Shown: positions 8,273 to 17,428 of the stretch, piece after piece | Layout of the letters: every line of letters begins with the position of its first letter | Numbering within the stretch: the stretch's first letter is position 1 | Source: Firmicutes bacterium HGW-Firmicutes-15 | GTDB taxonomy: Bacteria; Bacillota; Syntrophomonadia; Syntrophomonadales; Syntrophomonadaceae | Direction of reading: 5' to 3' | DNA: 64,000 bases | Assembly (NCBI GenBank): GCA_002840245.1 | Contig: PHAA01000024.1 | Location: forward strand, 1 to 64,000 | Position numbers and translations under genes: made by a program | Notes under the pieces: generated by a model | The model's input: only the letters and a program-made list of their open reading frames with translations | What the model was told of the DNA's origin: nothing | Database searches by the model: none

Positions 8273-10526
8273 AACGATTAAGCTAATACTTTCGCTTTCC
8301 TTGTCAGGCAGTATTCTAGCGGTATTGATATTTGCTCTGAAGCCTCTTATAAGGCACGAATTATCCAAGTCGATACAATACTACATATGGATTGTGGTCT
8401 TACTAAGATTTATAATCCCCTTTTCCTTTGAAGGGAGCATTATGAACGATGTGTTTTATAGCAGCAGTCCGGTGGAGATAAGCTCTCCAGGAAATATTCA
8501 GCTAATGCCTGGTGCAGGGGAGAATGCTAAAAGTTCATTTATATTGCCGAATGTTCGGAAAAACGTAACTAATGGTGACTATAATGGTGATGTTGACCAC
8601 AGTAGATATTTCACAGACTTATTATATCAGTATGCTTTATACCTTTGGCTGCTTGGCATAATAATAGCGTTTACTGCTAATTTAATTGGATATGTTCGGT
8701 TTTTAAAATACCTAAAACCGGCCAATAAGCCTGCAACTGATGAACAAAACAGAGTTTTAACTGCTCTGTTGAATGGGCGAAATAATGTGAGACTGGTACG
8801 TAATCGTTTTGTCACCACCCCAATGCTTATAGGAATACTAAAGCCTTTCATCATAATTCCAGATATTAATTTTGATGGAGAGCAGCTTAAAAACATTTTG
8901 CTTCATGAGGTTTCACATCTTAGACGATTTGATATAGCGGTAAAATGGCTGACGATGTTAGCTGCATCAATCCACTGGTTTAACCCAATTATGTATTTTG
9001 TTAAAAAAGAAATTAATCATGCGTGTGAATTGTCTTGTGATGAAGCGATTATTAAAAACTTTAATCCAGCAGAAAAACAAGCTTATGGTAATACATTAAT
9101 AGCTGTTGTAGCAGAGCATAAATATCCTGTTGGGGTGTTGCAGGCAACAATGTGTGAAGAGAAAGAAACTCTTACAGAAAGGCTTTTGGCTATTATGAAG
9201 TATAGTAAAAAGTCTAAAGCTATTATGCTAATGTCAATAGCGCTAGTTGTTGCAGTAATCAGTGGCGCTGTAATGCTGGGCGGATATAATGGTAAAATCA
9301 ACTCAAAGGTTTCTAACGAGCAGGAACATATCAGGGATAATTTTTATCAATCGATAAATTATGATTCCGGCCAAGATTTACTAAGCTTCACCATACCTAA
9401 AACAATACCGGAAGGCTATAAGTTCTATCTCCACGTTAGCGGACGTATGTTCATGGGAGATAAATCTAACGGTATGAGCTTTCATGCTTTTGATGAAGAA
9501 ACTCAAAACTACAGCTGGGAAGAGGGAAAAACCTATACCTACTCTTTGAAATCGGAAAATTTGGATGAGTGCATGTTGGTCTTTGGTTTAATAGACGTGA
9601 ATAATCAGGAGTTTTTATATGCTATACATATTTCTCCTGATGGAACAAAAAGACTTGATAACACAGCTACATCGAACCTTAAAATTAATGATTTGCTTTC
9701 TCAAATAATGTCCTCGCCCAAGGAATCTTCAAATCCTGCAGACTATATTGATGCACATAAAGTGGAATATGAGCTTATTTTAAAAATGGATATAGAAGCA
9801 CTGCCGTATCTTTTTTCGGAGTTTGAAAAAGGCGGCCAAACGGGGCTGAAAGGTCATATAATGGAAAACCTATGCAGAAATATTTTAGGAGAAGAAGACA
9901 TAAAATATGCCAGCCAAGATCCACAGGACTGGTATGATACTTACAAGGCGAATATAATAAGAGGTCTAGAGGAAAACTCTTCTGAATTTGTGAAGAAAAA
10001 CAATCCCAAGGGCTCGATTGTGCTGGATTTAAAATCAAACTACGAAGTAGTGAACTTTGCCGACGGGCAGGTGGAAATTACAGGTCGAAAGCTTGCGTAT
10101 AAGGCCACGAATATATCTCCTGTACATATAAAAGTAGGTACATCACTAGATGAACAAATGATGTACCGTGCAGTTGTTTTTTACGAAGCAGTGTTTGCCC
10201 GAGATCTTGACACCGTAAATAGAATGGCAAATGAGCGATTAAATGATCAGCTGAAAAGATGGGCAGATAATGCGCCTGAAAAGGATGATTATTCGGCAAT
10301 GACTATAATGAAGCTTGACACCTATACAGGTGTTGCCTTCCCAACTGGAATCTCAGCGCCCAAGCCGCATCCTGAAAAGTCCGGTAAATATATGGTTGCG
10401 CTTATTATATCAAAGGATATCGAGGTTGAAGTATATTTTGATATATCCTCAGACGGGAATCCACTTGTAGAAGGATTTACACTAGTCAAGGGAGGAATAG
10501 TTCAAAATATTGTTCCTAGCTATTAA
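8265..10526 (+). CDS. BlaR1-like M56-family membrane metallopeptidase with large outer domain
   Basis: Integral membrane zinc protease, about 753 aa. Transmembrane segments appear near residues 5-25, 33-53 and 120-140, and another after the protease domain (IMLMSIALVVAVISGAVML). The zinc motif is H214-E-V-S-H218 (LLHEVSHLRRFD) with the downstream CELSCDEA glutamate. In the family, signal-induced cleavage relieves BlaI repression. The outer C-terminal region of about 400 residues does not look like a penicillin-binding (SxxK/KTG) sensor; it contains two beta-rich stretches and a domain around FYEAVFARDLDTVNRMAN, so the inducer need not be a beta-lactam. Start ATG 8265 lies inside the end of blaI (translational coupling). 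Confidence 0.82.
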   Translation: MNETIKLILSLSLSGSILAVLIFALKPLIRHELSKSIQYYIWIVVLLRFIIPFSFEGSIMNDVFYSSSPVEISSPGNIQLMPGAGENAKSSFILPNVRKNVTNGDYNGDVDHSRYFTDLLYQYALYLWLLGIIIAFTANLIGYVRFLKYLKPANKPATDEQNRVLTALLNGRNNVRLVRNRFVTTPMLIGILKPFIIIPDINFDGEQLKNILLHEVSHLRRFDIAVKWLTMLAASIHWFNPIMYFVKKEINHACELSCDEAIIKNFNPAEKQAYGNTLIAVVAEHKYPVGVLQATMCEEKETLTERLLAIMKYSKKSKAIMLMSIALVVAVISGAVMLGGYNGKINSKVSNEQEHIRDNFYQSINYDSGQDLLSFTIPKTIPEGYKFYLHVSGRMFMGDKSNGMSFHAFDEETQNYSWEEGKTYTYSLKSENLDECMLVFGLIDVNNQEFLYAIHISPDGTKRLDNTATSNLKINDLLSQIMSSPKESSNPADYIDAHKVEYELILKMDIEALPYLFSEFEKGGQTGLKGHIMENLCRNILGEEDIKYASQDPQDWYDTYKANIIRGLEENSSEFVKKNNPKGSIVLDLKSNYEVVNFADGQVEITGRKLAYKATNISPVHIKVGTSLDEQMMYRAVVFYEAVFARDLDTVNRMANERLNDQLKRWADNAPEKDDYSAMTIMKLDTYTGVAFPTGISAPKPHPEKSGKYMVALIISKDIEVEVYFDISSDGNPLVEGFTLVKGGIVQNIVPSY

Positions 10527-10639
10527 CGGAAAAGAAGTTATGAAATTCCTTGAGGAGAAGGGTTTGTAATATAGAATGTGGAGCGAAATTTATATACCCA
10601 GCTTTTGGTGTAATATTAAGACAAAACCAGAGGTTACGA

Positions 10640-10666
10640 GTCCGGCTTTCTATCCGGGCTTTTTTA
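10640..10666 (+). terminator. Intrinsic terminator after the M56 gene
   Basis: GTCCGG at 10640-10645 pairs with CCGGGC at 10654-10659 (one G-T pair) around an 8-base loop, followed by a run of T. The remainder of 10527-10871 holds only a 9-codon fragment (from 10544) and the leader of the next gene; no other gene is seen. Confidence 0.75.
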
Positions 10667-10871
10667 TTGGATTGAATAGGTATTTGAAATGGTTGCTGTG
10701 GTAAATTAACTAGCAAACATTAGTTCTGGTTTCTTGATGACAAATTCTCATTTATGGAATAAAATAGGAGGAAAGGTTTGGGGAGGGTAGTAAATGCAAC
10801 GGAAGGAGTATCTTGGCCTGTAGGTAATTGGGAAATAATGCAAATAGGTGCAATAAGGAGGGGCATTTTAA

Positions 10872-11111
10872 ATGGCTGATATTAAATTTACTATTACCAA
10901 ACCCCTGGGTGTTTTATCTGAAGGTTCCAAGGGATGGCAGAAGGAAATCAACATGGTAAGCTGGAACGACCGCAAGCCTAAGATAGACATCCGCGACTGG
11001 GGACCGGATCATGAAAAAATGGGTAAGGGTATTACCTTGAATAATGAAGAGTTGAAGAATCTGAAAGAGCTTTTGGACGGCATTAATATGGAGACCTTGG
11101 AAATTGAGTAA
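10872..11111 (+). CDS. YdbC-like PC4-fold single-stranded-nucleic-acid-binding protein
   Basis: A 79-aa protein matching the bacterial YdbC/PC4 family: KFTITKPLGVLSEGSKGWQK, then NMVSWNDRKPKIDIRDW, HEKMGKGITL and a C-terminal helix. The PC4 fold dimer binds single-stranded DNA and is linked to transcription or repair; the cell role of this family in Firmicutes is not settled. Start ATG is preceded by AAGGAGGGG. Monocistronic: a terminator lies before it and a hairpin after it. Confidence 0.8.
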   Translation: MADIKFTITKPLGVLSEGSKGWQKEINMVSWNDRKPKIDIRDWGPDHEKMGKGITLNNEELKNLKELLDGINMETLEIE

Positions 11112-11193
11112 CTCTAAGAAGGAGTTTGAAGACTTAATTAGTTTGGCAGTAGTCACGAAGTTAAAGCTGAATGAGATTTAATAGAAGTTGCCA

Positions 11194-11225
11194 AAGGCCA
11201 GTGAGGAATAATCCTTACTGGCCTT
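11194..11225. terminator. Hairpin between convergent genes, probable bidirectional terminator
   Basis: AAGGCCAGTGAGGA at 11194-11207 pairs over its full 14 bases (one G-T) with TCCTTACTGGCCTT at 11212-11225 around a 4-base loop. It lies between ydbC (+) and the small minus-strand gene ending at 11282. The T tract is poor on the + strand (CGTATTT), so efficiency is uncertain. Confidence 0.6.
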
Positions 11226-11281
11226 CGTATTTAGGTAGCACTTTTTCTGTAGGTTGACCAACCCATTAAAGAATATAATGG

Positions 11282-11449
11282 TCAGTATCCCGTGGCTGCA
11301 GTTAATAGCATGATAGCAGCTACGACCCAGACTAATCCCTGCCATAAGGGCGGTAAGGCGACTAATAGACTTAGCCCCACTAGAAACAGCCCGAATACCA
11401 GTCTGACTATGCGATCAGTTTCTCCCAGGTTTTTGGCAATTGTTGGCAC
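11282..11449 (-). CDS. Small membrane protein, DUF2892/YgaP-like
   Basis: A 55-aa frame on the minus strand from GTG at 11449 to TGA at 11284-11282. The protein starts VPTIAKNLGETDRIVRLVFG, then two hydrophobic segments, LFLVGLSLLVALPP and LVWVVAAIMLLTAATGY. The pattern N-x-G-x-x-D-R-x-x-R-x-x-x-G followed by two helices and LLTAxTG is that of DUF2892 inner-membrane proteins, though the usual C-terminal FCPLY is cut to GY. The ribosome-binding site is weak. Convergent with ydbC. No other gene is visible in 11112-11627. Confidence 0.6.
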   Translation of the reverse strand: MPTIAKNLGETDRIVRLVFGLFLVGLSLLVALPPLWQGLVWVVAAIMLLTAATGY

Positions 11450-11627
11450 TAGTTAACACCACCATTTCGTTAAAACTATTTGCAGGTTTACCATTGGCAA
11501 GTTTGAGAAAATGCAAAAACACTATTTGTATTAGTTCTATTATTTGATAAAATAGAAAATATATTGCTAAATATAATTTTAACTCTTAAATCGTCGTTGT
11601 AGATATACCATTGAGGAGGTGAACGTT

Positions 11628-11978
11628 GTGATCGTATCCGATTGCTTATTTTGTAAAATCATCTCTAAAGAAATAAAATCAGACATAATATACGAAGATG
11701 ATAGTCTATTAGCCATAAAAGATATTAATCCGGCAGCACCGGTACATCTACTAATTATTCCTAAGATTCATGTAGCTTCGCTAAATGAAGTTGCTATAGG
11801 GGATGTAGAAATATTGGGGCATATACAGCTCTTGGCGTCGCGTTTGGCCGAAGAATCAGGTGTTAGCGAGCGGGGTTATCGACTAGTGAATAACTGCGGA
11901 GAATGGGGAGGACAGTCTGTTTTTCACCTGCATTATCATTTGCTAGGCGGAAAACAAATGGGTTGGCCCCCCGAATAA
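11628..11978 (+). CDS. HIT-family hydrolase (HinT-like)
   Basis: Histidine-triad nucleotide hydrolase, likely acting on AMP-phosphoramidates or adenylated lysine. Motif HLHYHLLGG near the C-terminus is HxHxHxx; CLFCKI at the N-terminus is the usual zinc-binding pair. 116 aa. GTG at 11628 lies 7 bases after AGGAGGT (11614-11620), which rules against the in-frame GTG at 11619 inside that site. Starts the housekeeping block that continues with rpsU. Confidence 0.9.
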   Translation: MIVSDCLFCKIISKEIKSDIIYEDDSLLAIKDINPAAPVHLLIIPKIHVASLNEVAIGDVEILGHIQLLASRLAEESGVSERGYRLVNNCGEWGGQSVFHLHYHLLGGKQMGWPPE

Positions 11979-12054
11979 TCTTGACTTGGAGCTATTAGGA
12001 ATTGTACAATATAATGGTGTTTATACAGCCCGGTCAGGTGAGGGGAGGGATATA

Positions 12055-12231
12055 ATGAGCGAAGTGAAAGTAGGAAAAAACGAATCCCTGGACAGTGCTC
12101 TGAAGAGGTTTAAGCGTACCTGTCAGAAATCTGGGGTTATGCAGGATATTAGAAAACATGATCACTATGAAAAACCCAGTATAAAAAAGAAGAAGAAATC
12201 AGAAGCTGCCCGTAAAAAGAAAAAGTTTTAA
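12055..12231 (+). CDS. rpsU: 30S ribosomal protein S21
   Basis: 58-aa S21, [20 protein letters not shown] with a Lys/Arg-rich tail ([16 protein letters not shown]). Binds the 30S platform near the anti-Shine-Dalgarno and helps initiation. ATG at 12055 follows AGGGGAGGG; the longer frame from 11986 is not used because it lacks a ribosome-binding site and exceeds family length. Confidence 0.96.
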   Translation: MSEVKVGKNESLDSALKRFKRTCQKSGVMQDIRKHDHYEKPSIKKKKKSEAARKKKKF

Positions 12232-12253
12232 CTTAAGGTAGGGGTGTTATCAG

Positions 12254-12370
12254 ATGACTTTTATGAACCGAGGCATGCAGAATAAAAGGCAAAGAATAAC
12301 CGTTCTCATAATTATAGGGGTTGTTCTGGGAACATTCTTGGTTAGTATCGTAGCTCTGTCCATAGGCTAG
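12254..12370 (+). CDS. 38-aa single-span membrane protein
   Basis: MTFMNRGMQNKRQRITVLII continuing into a hydrophobic helix (IGVVLGTFLVSIVALSIG). Basic N-terminus then one transmembrane segment. AGGGGTG lies 8 bases before the ATG, and the gene directly follows rpsU, ahead of a set of hairpins. Function unknown; too short for usual gene callers. Real translation is likely but not certain. Confidence 0.5.
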   Translation: MTFMNRGMQNKRQRITVLIIIGVVLGTFLVSIVALSIG

Positions 12371-12412
12371 CATAACCTGATCCCATAATATCATTATAAA
12401 TCAAATGAATGA

Positions 12413-12519
12413 AAATGACGTGCGAAAGCACGTCATTTATCTTGTCGGCAAAGTCGGCAAGATACCAGGCTGATGAGAGAAGTCAGCGGTCTGAGACGTG
12501 CGAGAGCAGGTCTTTTTTT
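12413..12519 (+). terminator. Three consecutive hairpins ending in a T-run terminator
   Basis: (1) AAATGACGTGC-GAAA-GCACGTCATTT at 12413-12438, a perfect 11-bp stem with a GNRA tetraloop but no T tract. (2) TATCTTG/CAAGATA at 12438-12464. (3) AGACGTGC-GAGA-GCAGGTCT at 12494-12513 with one mismatch, then seven T: an intrinsic terminator. Together they end the HIT-rpsU transcript before yqfC. The loops GAAA and GAGA and the shared GACGTGC core suggest duplicated stems. Confidence 0.65.
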
Positions 12520-12611
12520 ATGCCCAGGTGTGTGACCAGGGGATGTGTTACGGAGCAACGTACCCTATCACAGCTGGTCTCGTCCATATTTGCGAATGCA
12601 GTGGGGATATT

Positions 12612-12643
12612 GTGCATATATTTGAACAGCAAGGGATTACAGT
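12612..12643 (+). promoter_or_regulatory. Candidate sigma-E-type sporulation promoter for yqfCD
   Basis: GTGCATAT at 12612-12619 resembles the sigma-E -35 and ATTACAGT at 12636-12643 partly resembles its CATACAAT -10, with a 16-base spacer. yqfC and yqfD are sigma-E dependent in B. subtilis, so a mother-cell promoter is expected here. The match is partial; treat as a candidate. Confidence 0.3.
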
Positions 12644-12669
12644 ATTTTTCGTGGCGGGAGGGGCTGGAT

Positions 12670-12948
12670 ATGAATAAACGAAGAGAGATCATAAGCAAGG
12701 CAATGGCTGACTTTTTAGAGATCCCTGGGGATCTGGTTCTGGATATCCCTAAGCTGACCATAACCGGTAGGGACGAACTATATCTGGAAAACCACAAGGG
12801 AATTATCGAGTATTCAACTGTGCGGATGCGCATAAATCTTAGTCGGGGCTTTCTGGAAATTATCGGAGACAACCTGGAAATACAAGCTCTGATGCCCGAT
12901 GAGATGAGGGTGTTAGGTGATATTAACAGCATAAAATTTATCGATTAG
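12670..12948 (+). CDS. yqfC: Sporulation protein YqfC
   Basis: 92 aa, MNKRREIISKAMADFLEIPG...LTITGRDELYLENHKGIIEYS, typical of YqfC (YabP/YqfC family), made in the mother cell and needed for full sporulation in B. subtilis. Start ATG 12670 follows GGAGGGG; a longer frame back to 12409 crosses terminator hairpins and is rejected. The stop is 13 bases before yqfD, with which it forms the conserved pair. Its presence indicates a spore former. Confidence 0.92.
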   Translation: MNKRREIISKAMADFLEIPGDLVLDIPKLTITGRDELYLENHKGIIEYSTVRMRINLSRGFLEIIGDNLEIQALMPDEMRVLGDINSIKFID

Positions 12949-12961
12949 ACCGGAGGTAAGT

Positions 12962-14182
12962 ATGGCTAATAAGTTTTCGGATCAGATGGGTGGATTTATT
13001 TCTCTAAGCCTCAAAGGTGAAAACTATGAAAAAGTAATCAACCTGGCACTGGCCCGAGGCATCTATATCTGGGACATAAAACGAAATAATAATTTAATCT
13101 ATTTAAAGGTGAGAACTAGTGGCTATGAGGCCTTTAAAAGCATTGCTGACGAGAATAATTATGAAATAAAGCTGCTGAAAAGGCAGGGTATGCCCTTTTG
13201 GAAAACGGTTATGAAGAGACGTATAGGCCTCTTGGGAGGAGCGCTTATATTTATCGCTGCGCTGTATCTGATGTCATCTTTCGTGTGGTTGGTTCAGGTG
13301 AGCGGAAATAATAAGGTGGATCAAAAAAGGATATTGATGACCGCAGCCATCCATGGAATTTACCCTGGGGCTGCTAAATGGAATTTTAGTCGTATTGAGG
13401 TTGAAGAAGCTATGCTCAGGGATATGAGCGAACTGTCCTACATTCAATGTGATGTTAGGGGAGTTAAAGTTCATATTAAGGTCGTGGAGAAAATATTGCC
13501 TGACAAGGAGATTACAGGTCCTTGTCATATTGTAGCGGCTCAGGACGGCGTGGTGGAAGAGGTTCTGGTTCTGGAAGGCCAAGCCAACGTTAAGTCTGGC
13601 AGCGTGGTGGCCAAGGGTGATATTCTTATATCAGGGATTGTTTTTCCGCCTGTGCCGTATGCAATGGCAGAAAACCCAGTCCCAAGCGGAGAGCCTTACC
13701 ATGTCAGGGCACGGGGTAAAGTTATGGCTCGAACCTGGTATGAAGGATATGGTGAATGCAGTCTAATATCGGAAAAAAAGGTTTTTACGGAAAAAGAACT
13801 TAATAAGTTATATCTAATTACTCCATGGAAAAATCTCTTATTAAAAGGTTGGGGTGATAATAAGTTTATCTTTTATGAAGAGAATGCTAAGGAGCAGGTG
13901 TGGCATAGCCCGATTGGAAATTGGGGCTTATCCAGCTTAAGTATAAAAGAACAACAAATAAATACAACTAAATATAGCGAGAAAGAGGCGGTAGAAATCG
14001 CCCGGGAAAAAGCTTTGCAAAGCCTGAATCAAAAAATGGAGGCAAATCTTAAAGTAAGCGACTCTCATTTTGTCGTCTTATCTTCGCCCAGTGATTCTAT
14101 CGTAAGAATTAAAGTTTCTGTGGAAAGCATCCAAGATATTTCCCAAGTACATCCGATTAATGCGGGTGAAATTAGCAATTAG
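12962..14182 (+). CDS. yqfD: Sporulation protein YqfD
   Basis: 406-aa mother-cell sporulation protein. One transmembrane helix (RIGLLGGALIFIAALYLMSSFVWL, about 83-106) divides a cytoplasmic domain from a long outer domain containing VSGNNKVDQKRILMTAAIHGI (POTRA-like) and repeated beta segments. Ribosome-binding site GGAGG before the ATG. Follows yqfC, precedes phoH, the standard order. Confidence 0.93.
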   Translation: MANKFSDQMGGFISLSLKGENYEKVINLALARGIYIWDIKRNNNLIYLKVRTSGYEAFKSIADENNYEIKLLKRQGMPFWKTVMKRRIGLLGGALIFIAALYLMSSFVWLVQVSGNNKVDQKRILMTAAIHGIYPGAAKWNFSRIEVEEAMLRDMSELSYIQCDVRGVKVHIKVVEKILPDKEITGPCHIVAAQDGVVEEVLVLEGQANVKSGSVVAKGDILISGIVFPPVPYAMAENPVPSGEPYHVRARGKVMARTWYEGYGECSLISEKKVFTEKELNKLYLITPWKNLLLKGWGDNKFIFYEENAKEQVWHSPIGNWGLSSLSIKEQQINTTKYSEKEAVEIAREKALQSLNQKMEANLKVSDSHFVVLSSPSDSIVRIKVSVESIQDISQVHPINAGEISN

Positions 14183-14239
14183 AGCATTTATTATGCTATA
14201 ATTAGCGGAAATCGTGTTCGGAATGGAGAGTATTGATTT

Positions 14240-15202
14240 TTGGCCGTAAAAGAAAGCAAAGTTGAAATTAAGGATAACCAGAAAGCAGCAGTATTGTTTG
14301 GCGCTGGGGATGATAATTTCCGTTATTTGCAGGGAATTTGTGACGCTGAAATTTCGGCTCGGGGGGCCGATATTTATATTCGTGGCGAGGAAGAACAAGT
14401 AAATTACGCCGCACAGCTAATCCAGGATTTGATGGTGATTGTAGAAGCCGAAGGGTTTTTAAACATCAATGATATCACCTACATGGACAAACTCCTTAAA
14501 AAGGGAGATAGACCGGGATACCAGGACATTGTATCCGGAACCCTTTTGACCACATTCCACGGAAAGGCAATCAAGGCTAGAACGATGGGTCAAAAAAGGT
14601 ATGTTGAATCTATATTGCGGGATGATGTGGTTTTTGGCATTGGCCCGGCGGGAACGGGCAAAACTTACCTGGCAGTGGTGATGGCGGTTAGAGCCTTACG
14701 TAATAAAGAGGTGGAACGTATTATATTGGTACGACCGGCAGTAGAGGCCGGAGAGAAGTTGGGTTTTCTTCCGGGAGATTTTATCGAAAAGGTAAACCCC
14801 TATTTAAGGCCCTTATATGACAGTCTTTTTGATATATTAGGTGTAGATGTAACGCAACGTTATTTAGAAAAGAATACTATTGAAATTGCTCCCTTGGCTT
14901 ATATGCGGGGCAGAACCTTAAATAGCGCCTTTATTATTCTGGATGAGGCTCAAAATACTACACCCCAACAGATGAAGATGTTTTTAACCCGTCTGGGGTT
15001 TGGTTCTCAGGCGGTTATTACCGGTGATGTTACTCAAGTAGATTTGCCCAGGGAAGATCATTCCGGCTTGATTGAGATTCAGAAGATACTAGGTATCATC
15101 AAGGGTATTTCCTTTGAGTATATGACTAAGGAAGATGTCGTTCGGCATCCTTTGGTACAGAAAATCATAAACGCTTACGAAGTTTTCCTGGCTCAACAAT
15201 AA
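14240..15202 (+). CDS. phoH: PhoH-family ATPase
   Basis: 320-aa PhoH-like P-loop ATPase linked to RNA metabolism. An N-terminal KH-like segment precedes the Walker A motif GPAGTGKT at residues 135-142; Walker B is IILDEAQN, followed by the sensor GDVTQVDLP. TTG start at 14240, about 10 bases after GGAGAG. The spacing to yqfF (27 bases) suggests one operon running through era. Confidence 0.93.
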   Translation: MAVKESKVEIKDNQKAAVLFGAGDDNFRYLQGICDAEISARGADIYIRGEEEQVNYAAQLIQDLMVIVEAEGFLNINDITYMDKLLKKGDRPGYQDIVSGTLLTTFHGKAIKARTMGQKRYVESILRDDVVFGIGPAGTGKTYLAVVMAVRALRNKEVERIILVRPAVEAGEKLGFLPGDFIEKVNPYLRPLYDSLFDILGVDVTQRYLEKNTIEIAPLAYMRGRTLNSAFIILDEAQNTTPQQMKMFLTRLGFGSQAVITGDVTQVDLPREDHSGLIEIQKILGIIKGISFEYMTKEDVVRHPLVQKIINAYEVFLAQQ

Positions 15203-15229
15203 ACAATGTACTCTTTAAGGAGATTGAAT

Positions 15230-17428
15230 ATGAGACTGGCAAATATCCTCCAATACTTTTGGGGGGAAAGAATGCGCCGTTTCTGGAAAGATTCTCACAC
15301 GAAAAAAATACTGGCGGCATTTTCTTTTTTCGCTATAATAATAGCCATTATATTTAGTAATATTAGCCCGCAGCAGGTTATGCTGCGCACCGATGAAGTG
15401 GCTAAACGTAATATTGTGTCCAATATTACTGCAGTGGTCGTAGACGAAAAACAGACCGCGGATCTTAAGCAACAGGCTACTGCCCGCGTACAGAAGGTAT
15501 TTCTGGCGGATAAATATGCTTTAGCAAATGCTCAGACTGAAGTTAATAATTTTTATATGAATTTAAGAGGTATTTTGCAGTCCACCAGCACTGATAAAAA
15601 GACACCCATAACAGTTTTGTTAAATGATACGGTTCGTCAGAAAAATATCAGCCCGGGCATTAATAGTACATCATCGGCCAATTACCTACTGGTTACTAAA
15701 CCCCAGGATATAGATAAGATGGAGATGGCTACCTTAAGCATGGTGGAATTGGCTATGAGCAAACCCATTACAGAAGAGGCCATGGTGGGAGTCTACAATG
15801 ATGTAAGTCAACAGGTCACTAAGCTTGGTTTTATCTCTTCAGCGGAGGAGATAATTAAAACGGTAACCATAAACGCGATTCGTCCCAATATGATTTATAA
15901 TCAGGATGCTACTACCAGGGCTATTAAGGAGGCTCAGGATGCAGTTGAACCGGTACATAAAACTGTAAAAACAGGGGAAATAATTGTGCGGGAAGGAGAT
16001 CGCGTAACCGCAGAACAGATATCTGTCCTAGAACAACTAGGTATCCAGAGAACCAAGAGCTATCCTATCACCCTGGTTGGGGCGGCGGCCTTTGTTCTCA
16101 TCAGTTTCTGGCTAATGTTGGAATATCTGAGACGCTATCATAAAGACCTCTATGAAAATGATATGCAAATGTTACTGCTGGGAATTATTATTATTATAGT
16201 TCTGTTGCTGGCCAGGTTTGTAACGATCATTCAAATCGCTGACCGGCCAGAGATAAATGCCATGTCTGGATACCTCGCGCCTGTAGCCGCAGGTTCTATG
16301 TTGATTGCCATTTTACTTGATAATAGGTTGGCGTATTTTATCACCATGGTTATGGCTTTATATGTAGGCCTGTTGAATGGCGGCAACCAATTAGCCTTTG
16401 TCATTGTTGCTTTTATCAGTGGTACTGTAGGGGTCTATAGGGTATCGCGATTAAGTCAGACTTCAGATTTAGCTATATCTGGATTATATATTGCCGGGGC
16501 TAATGTAGCAACAATATTGGCGATGGCCTTTATTTATAGCAGCAATATAACCATCAGTATTGTTCTGGTTGGAACAATGATTGGGGTTATTAGCGGAATA
16601 TTATCTGCGGTTTTAATGATTGGAGCATTACCTTACCTGGAAAACGGCTTTTACATAACCAGTATGATAAAATTATTGGAGCTATCGAATCCTAACCATG
16701 AGCTCCTTAAAAAGTTACTGATTGAGGCGCCAGGAACTTATCATCATAGTTTAATGGTCGGGAACTTGGCTGAGGCCTCTGCACAGTCTATAGGCGCTAA
16801 TCCCTTACTGGTAAGGGTAGGCGCTTATTATCATGATATTGGTAAGATCAAAAGATCGGAATATTTCGTGGAAAATCAGCGTGGCTTTGATGATCCGCAT
16901 GATAAGATTGCTCCGGCTCTAAGCGCTTTAATTATTATTTCTCATGTCAAGGAGGGCCTGGAACTAGCTCGGGATGCCCGCCTGCCTCAAGTTATTATTG
17001 ATTTTATTGCTGAGCATCATGGCACCAGTCTGGCTAAGTATTTTTACAGCCGAGCCTTGGAGGAAGAAGGCGAGGGAATGGTTAACGAAGATAGTTTCAG
17101 GTACGAAGGACCCAAACCTCATAGCAAGGAAGTGGCATTAGTGATGCTGGCTGATTCTGTGGAGGCTGCAGTTCGATCATTGTCTGCTCCCAGCCTGGAA
17201 AAAATTCGTACCATGGTTCGCAAAATATTGCGTGATAAGTTAAATGATCGGCAATTGGAGGAATGCGACCTAACTTTTAAGGATGTGGATGTGATTGCCA
17301 ATACCTTCTGCAGGGTTTTGGAAGGAGTTTATCATAAAAGGATTGAATACCCGGATATAGTACAAGAGCTTACAAAAAGGAGTGGGCACTATGGAGACGA
17401 TGATAATAGATCAACAAAACAAGGTTAG
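15230..17428 (+). CDS. Cyclic-di-AMP phosphodiesterase, 7TM-HD family (YqfF/PgpH-like)
   Basis: About 732 aa. An N-terminal signal-anchor (TKKILAAFSFFAIIIAIIF) is followed by an outer 7TMR-HDED domain to about residue 270, seven membrane helices, then a cytoplasmic HD domain: EAPGTYHHSLMVGNLAEAS, YHDIGK, EHHGTSL. Family members (PgpH) hydrolyse c-di-AMP. ATG 15230 follows AAGGAG by 7 bases and is better than the ATG at 15206. Overlaps ybeY by 38 bases. Confidence 0.9.
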   Translation: MRLANILQYFWGERMRRFWKDSHTKKILAAFSFFAIIIAIIFSNISPQQVMLRTDEVAKRNIVSNITAVVVDEKQTADLKQQATARVQKVFLADKYALANAQTEVNNFYMNLRGILQSTSTDKKTPITVLLNDTVRQKNISPGINSTSSANYLLVTKPQDIDKMEMATLSMVELAMSKPITEEAMVGVYNDVSQQVTKLGFISSAEEIIKTVTINAIRPNMIYNQDATTRAIKEAQDAVEPVHKTVKTGEIIVREGDRVTAEQISVLEQLGIQRTKSYPITLVGAAAFVLISFWLMLEYLRRYHKDLYENDMQMLLLGIIIIIVLLLARFVTIIQIADRPEINAMSGYLAPVAAGSMLIAILLDNRLAYFITMVMALYVGLLNGGNQLAFVIVAFISGTVGVYRVSRLSQTSDLAISGLYIAGANVATILAMAFIYSSNITISIVLVGTMIGVISGILSAVLMIGALPYLENGFYITSMIKLLELSNPNHELLKKLLIEAPGTYHHSLMVGNLAEASAQSIGANPLLVRVGAYYHDIGKIKRSEYFVENQRGFDDPHDKIAPALSALIIISHVKEGLELARDARLPQVIIDFIAEHHGTSLAKYFYSRALEEEGEGMVNEDSFRYEGPKPHSKEVALVMLADSVEAAVRSLSAPSLEKIRTMVRKILRDKLNDRQLEECDLTFKDVDVIANTFCRVLEGVYHKRIEYPDIVQELTKRSGHYGDDDNRSTKQG

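Noticed and set aside
12409-12669. N-terminal extension of yqfC
   Set aside because: Crosses three hairpins including a T-run terminator; ATG 12670 with GGAGGGG fits the family length.
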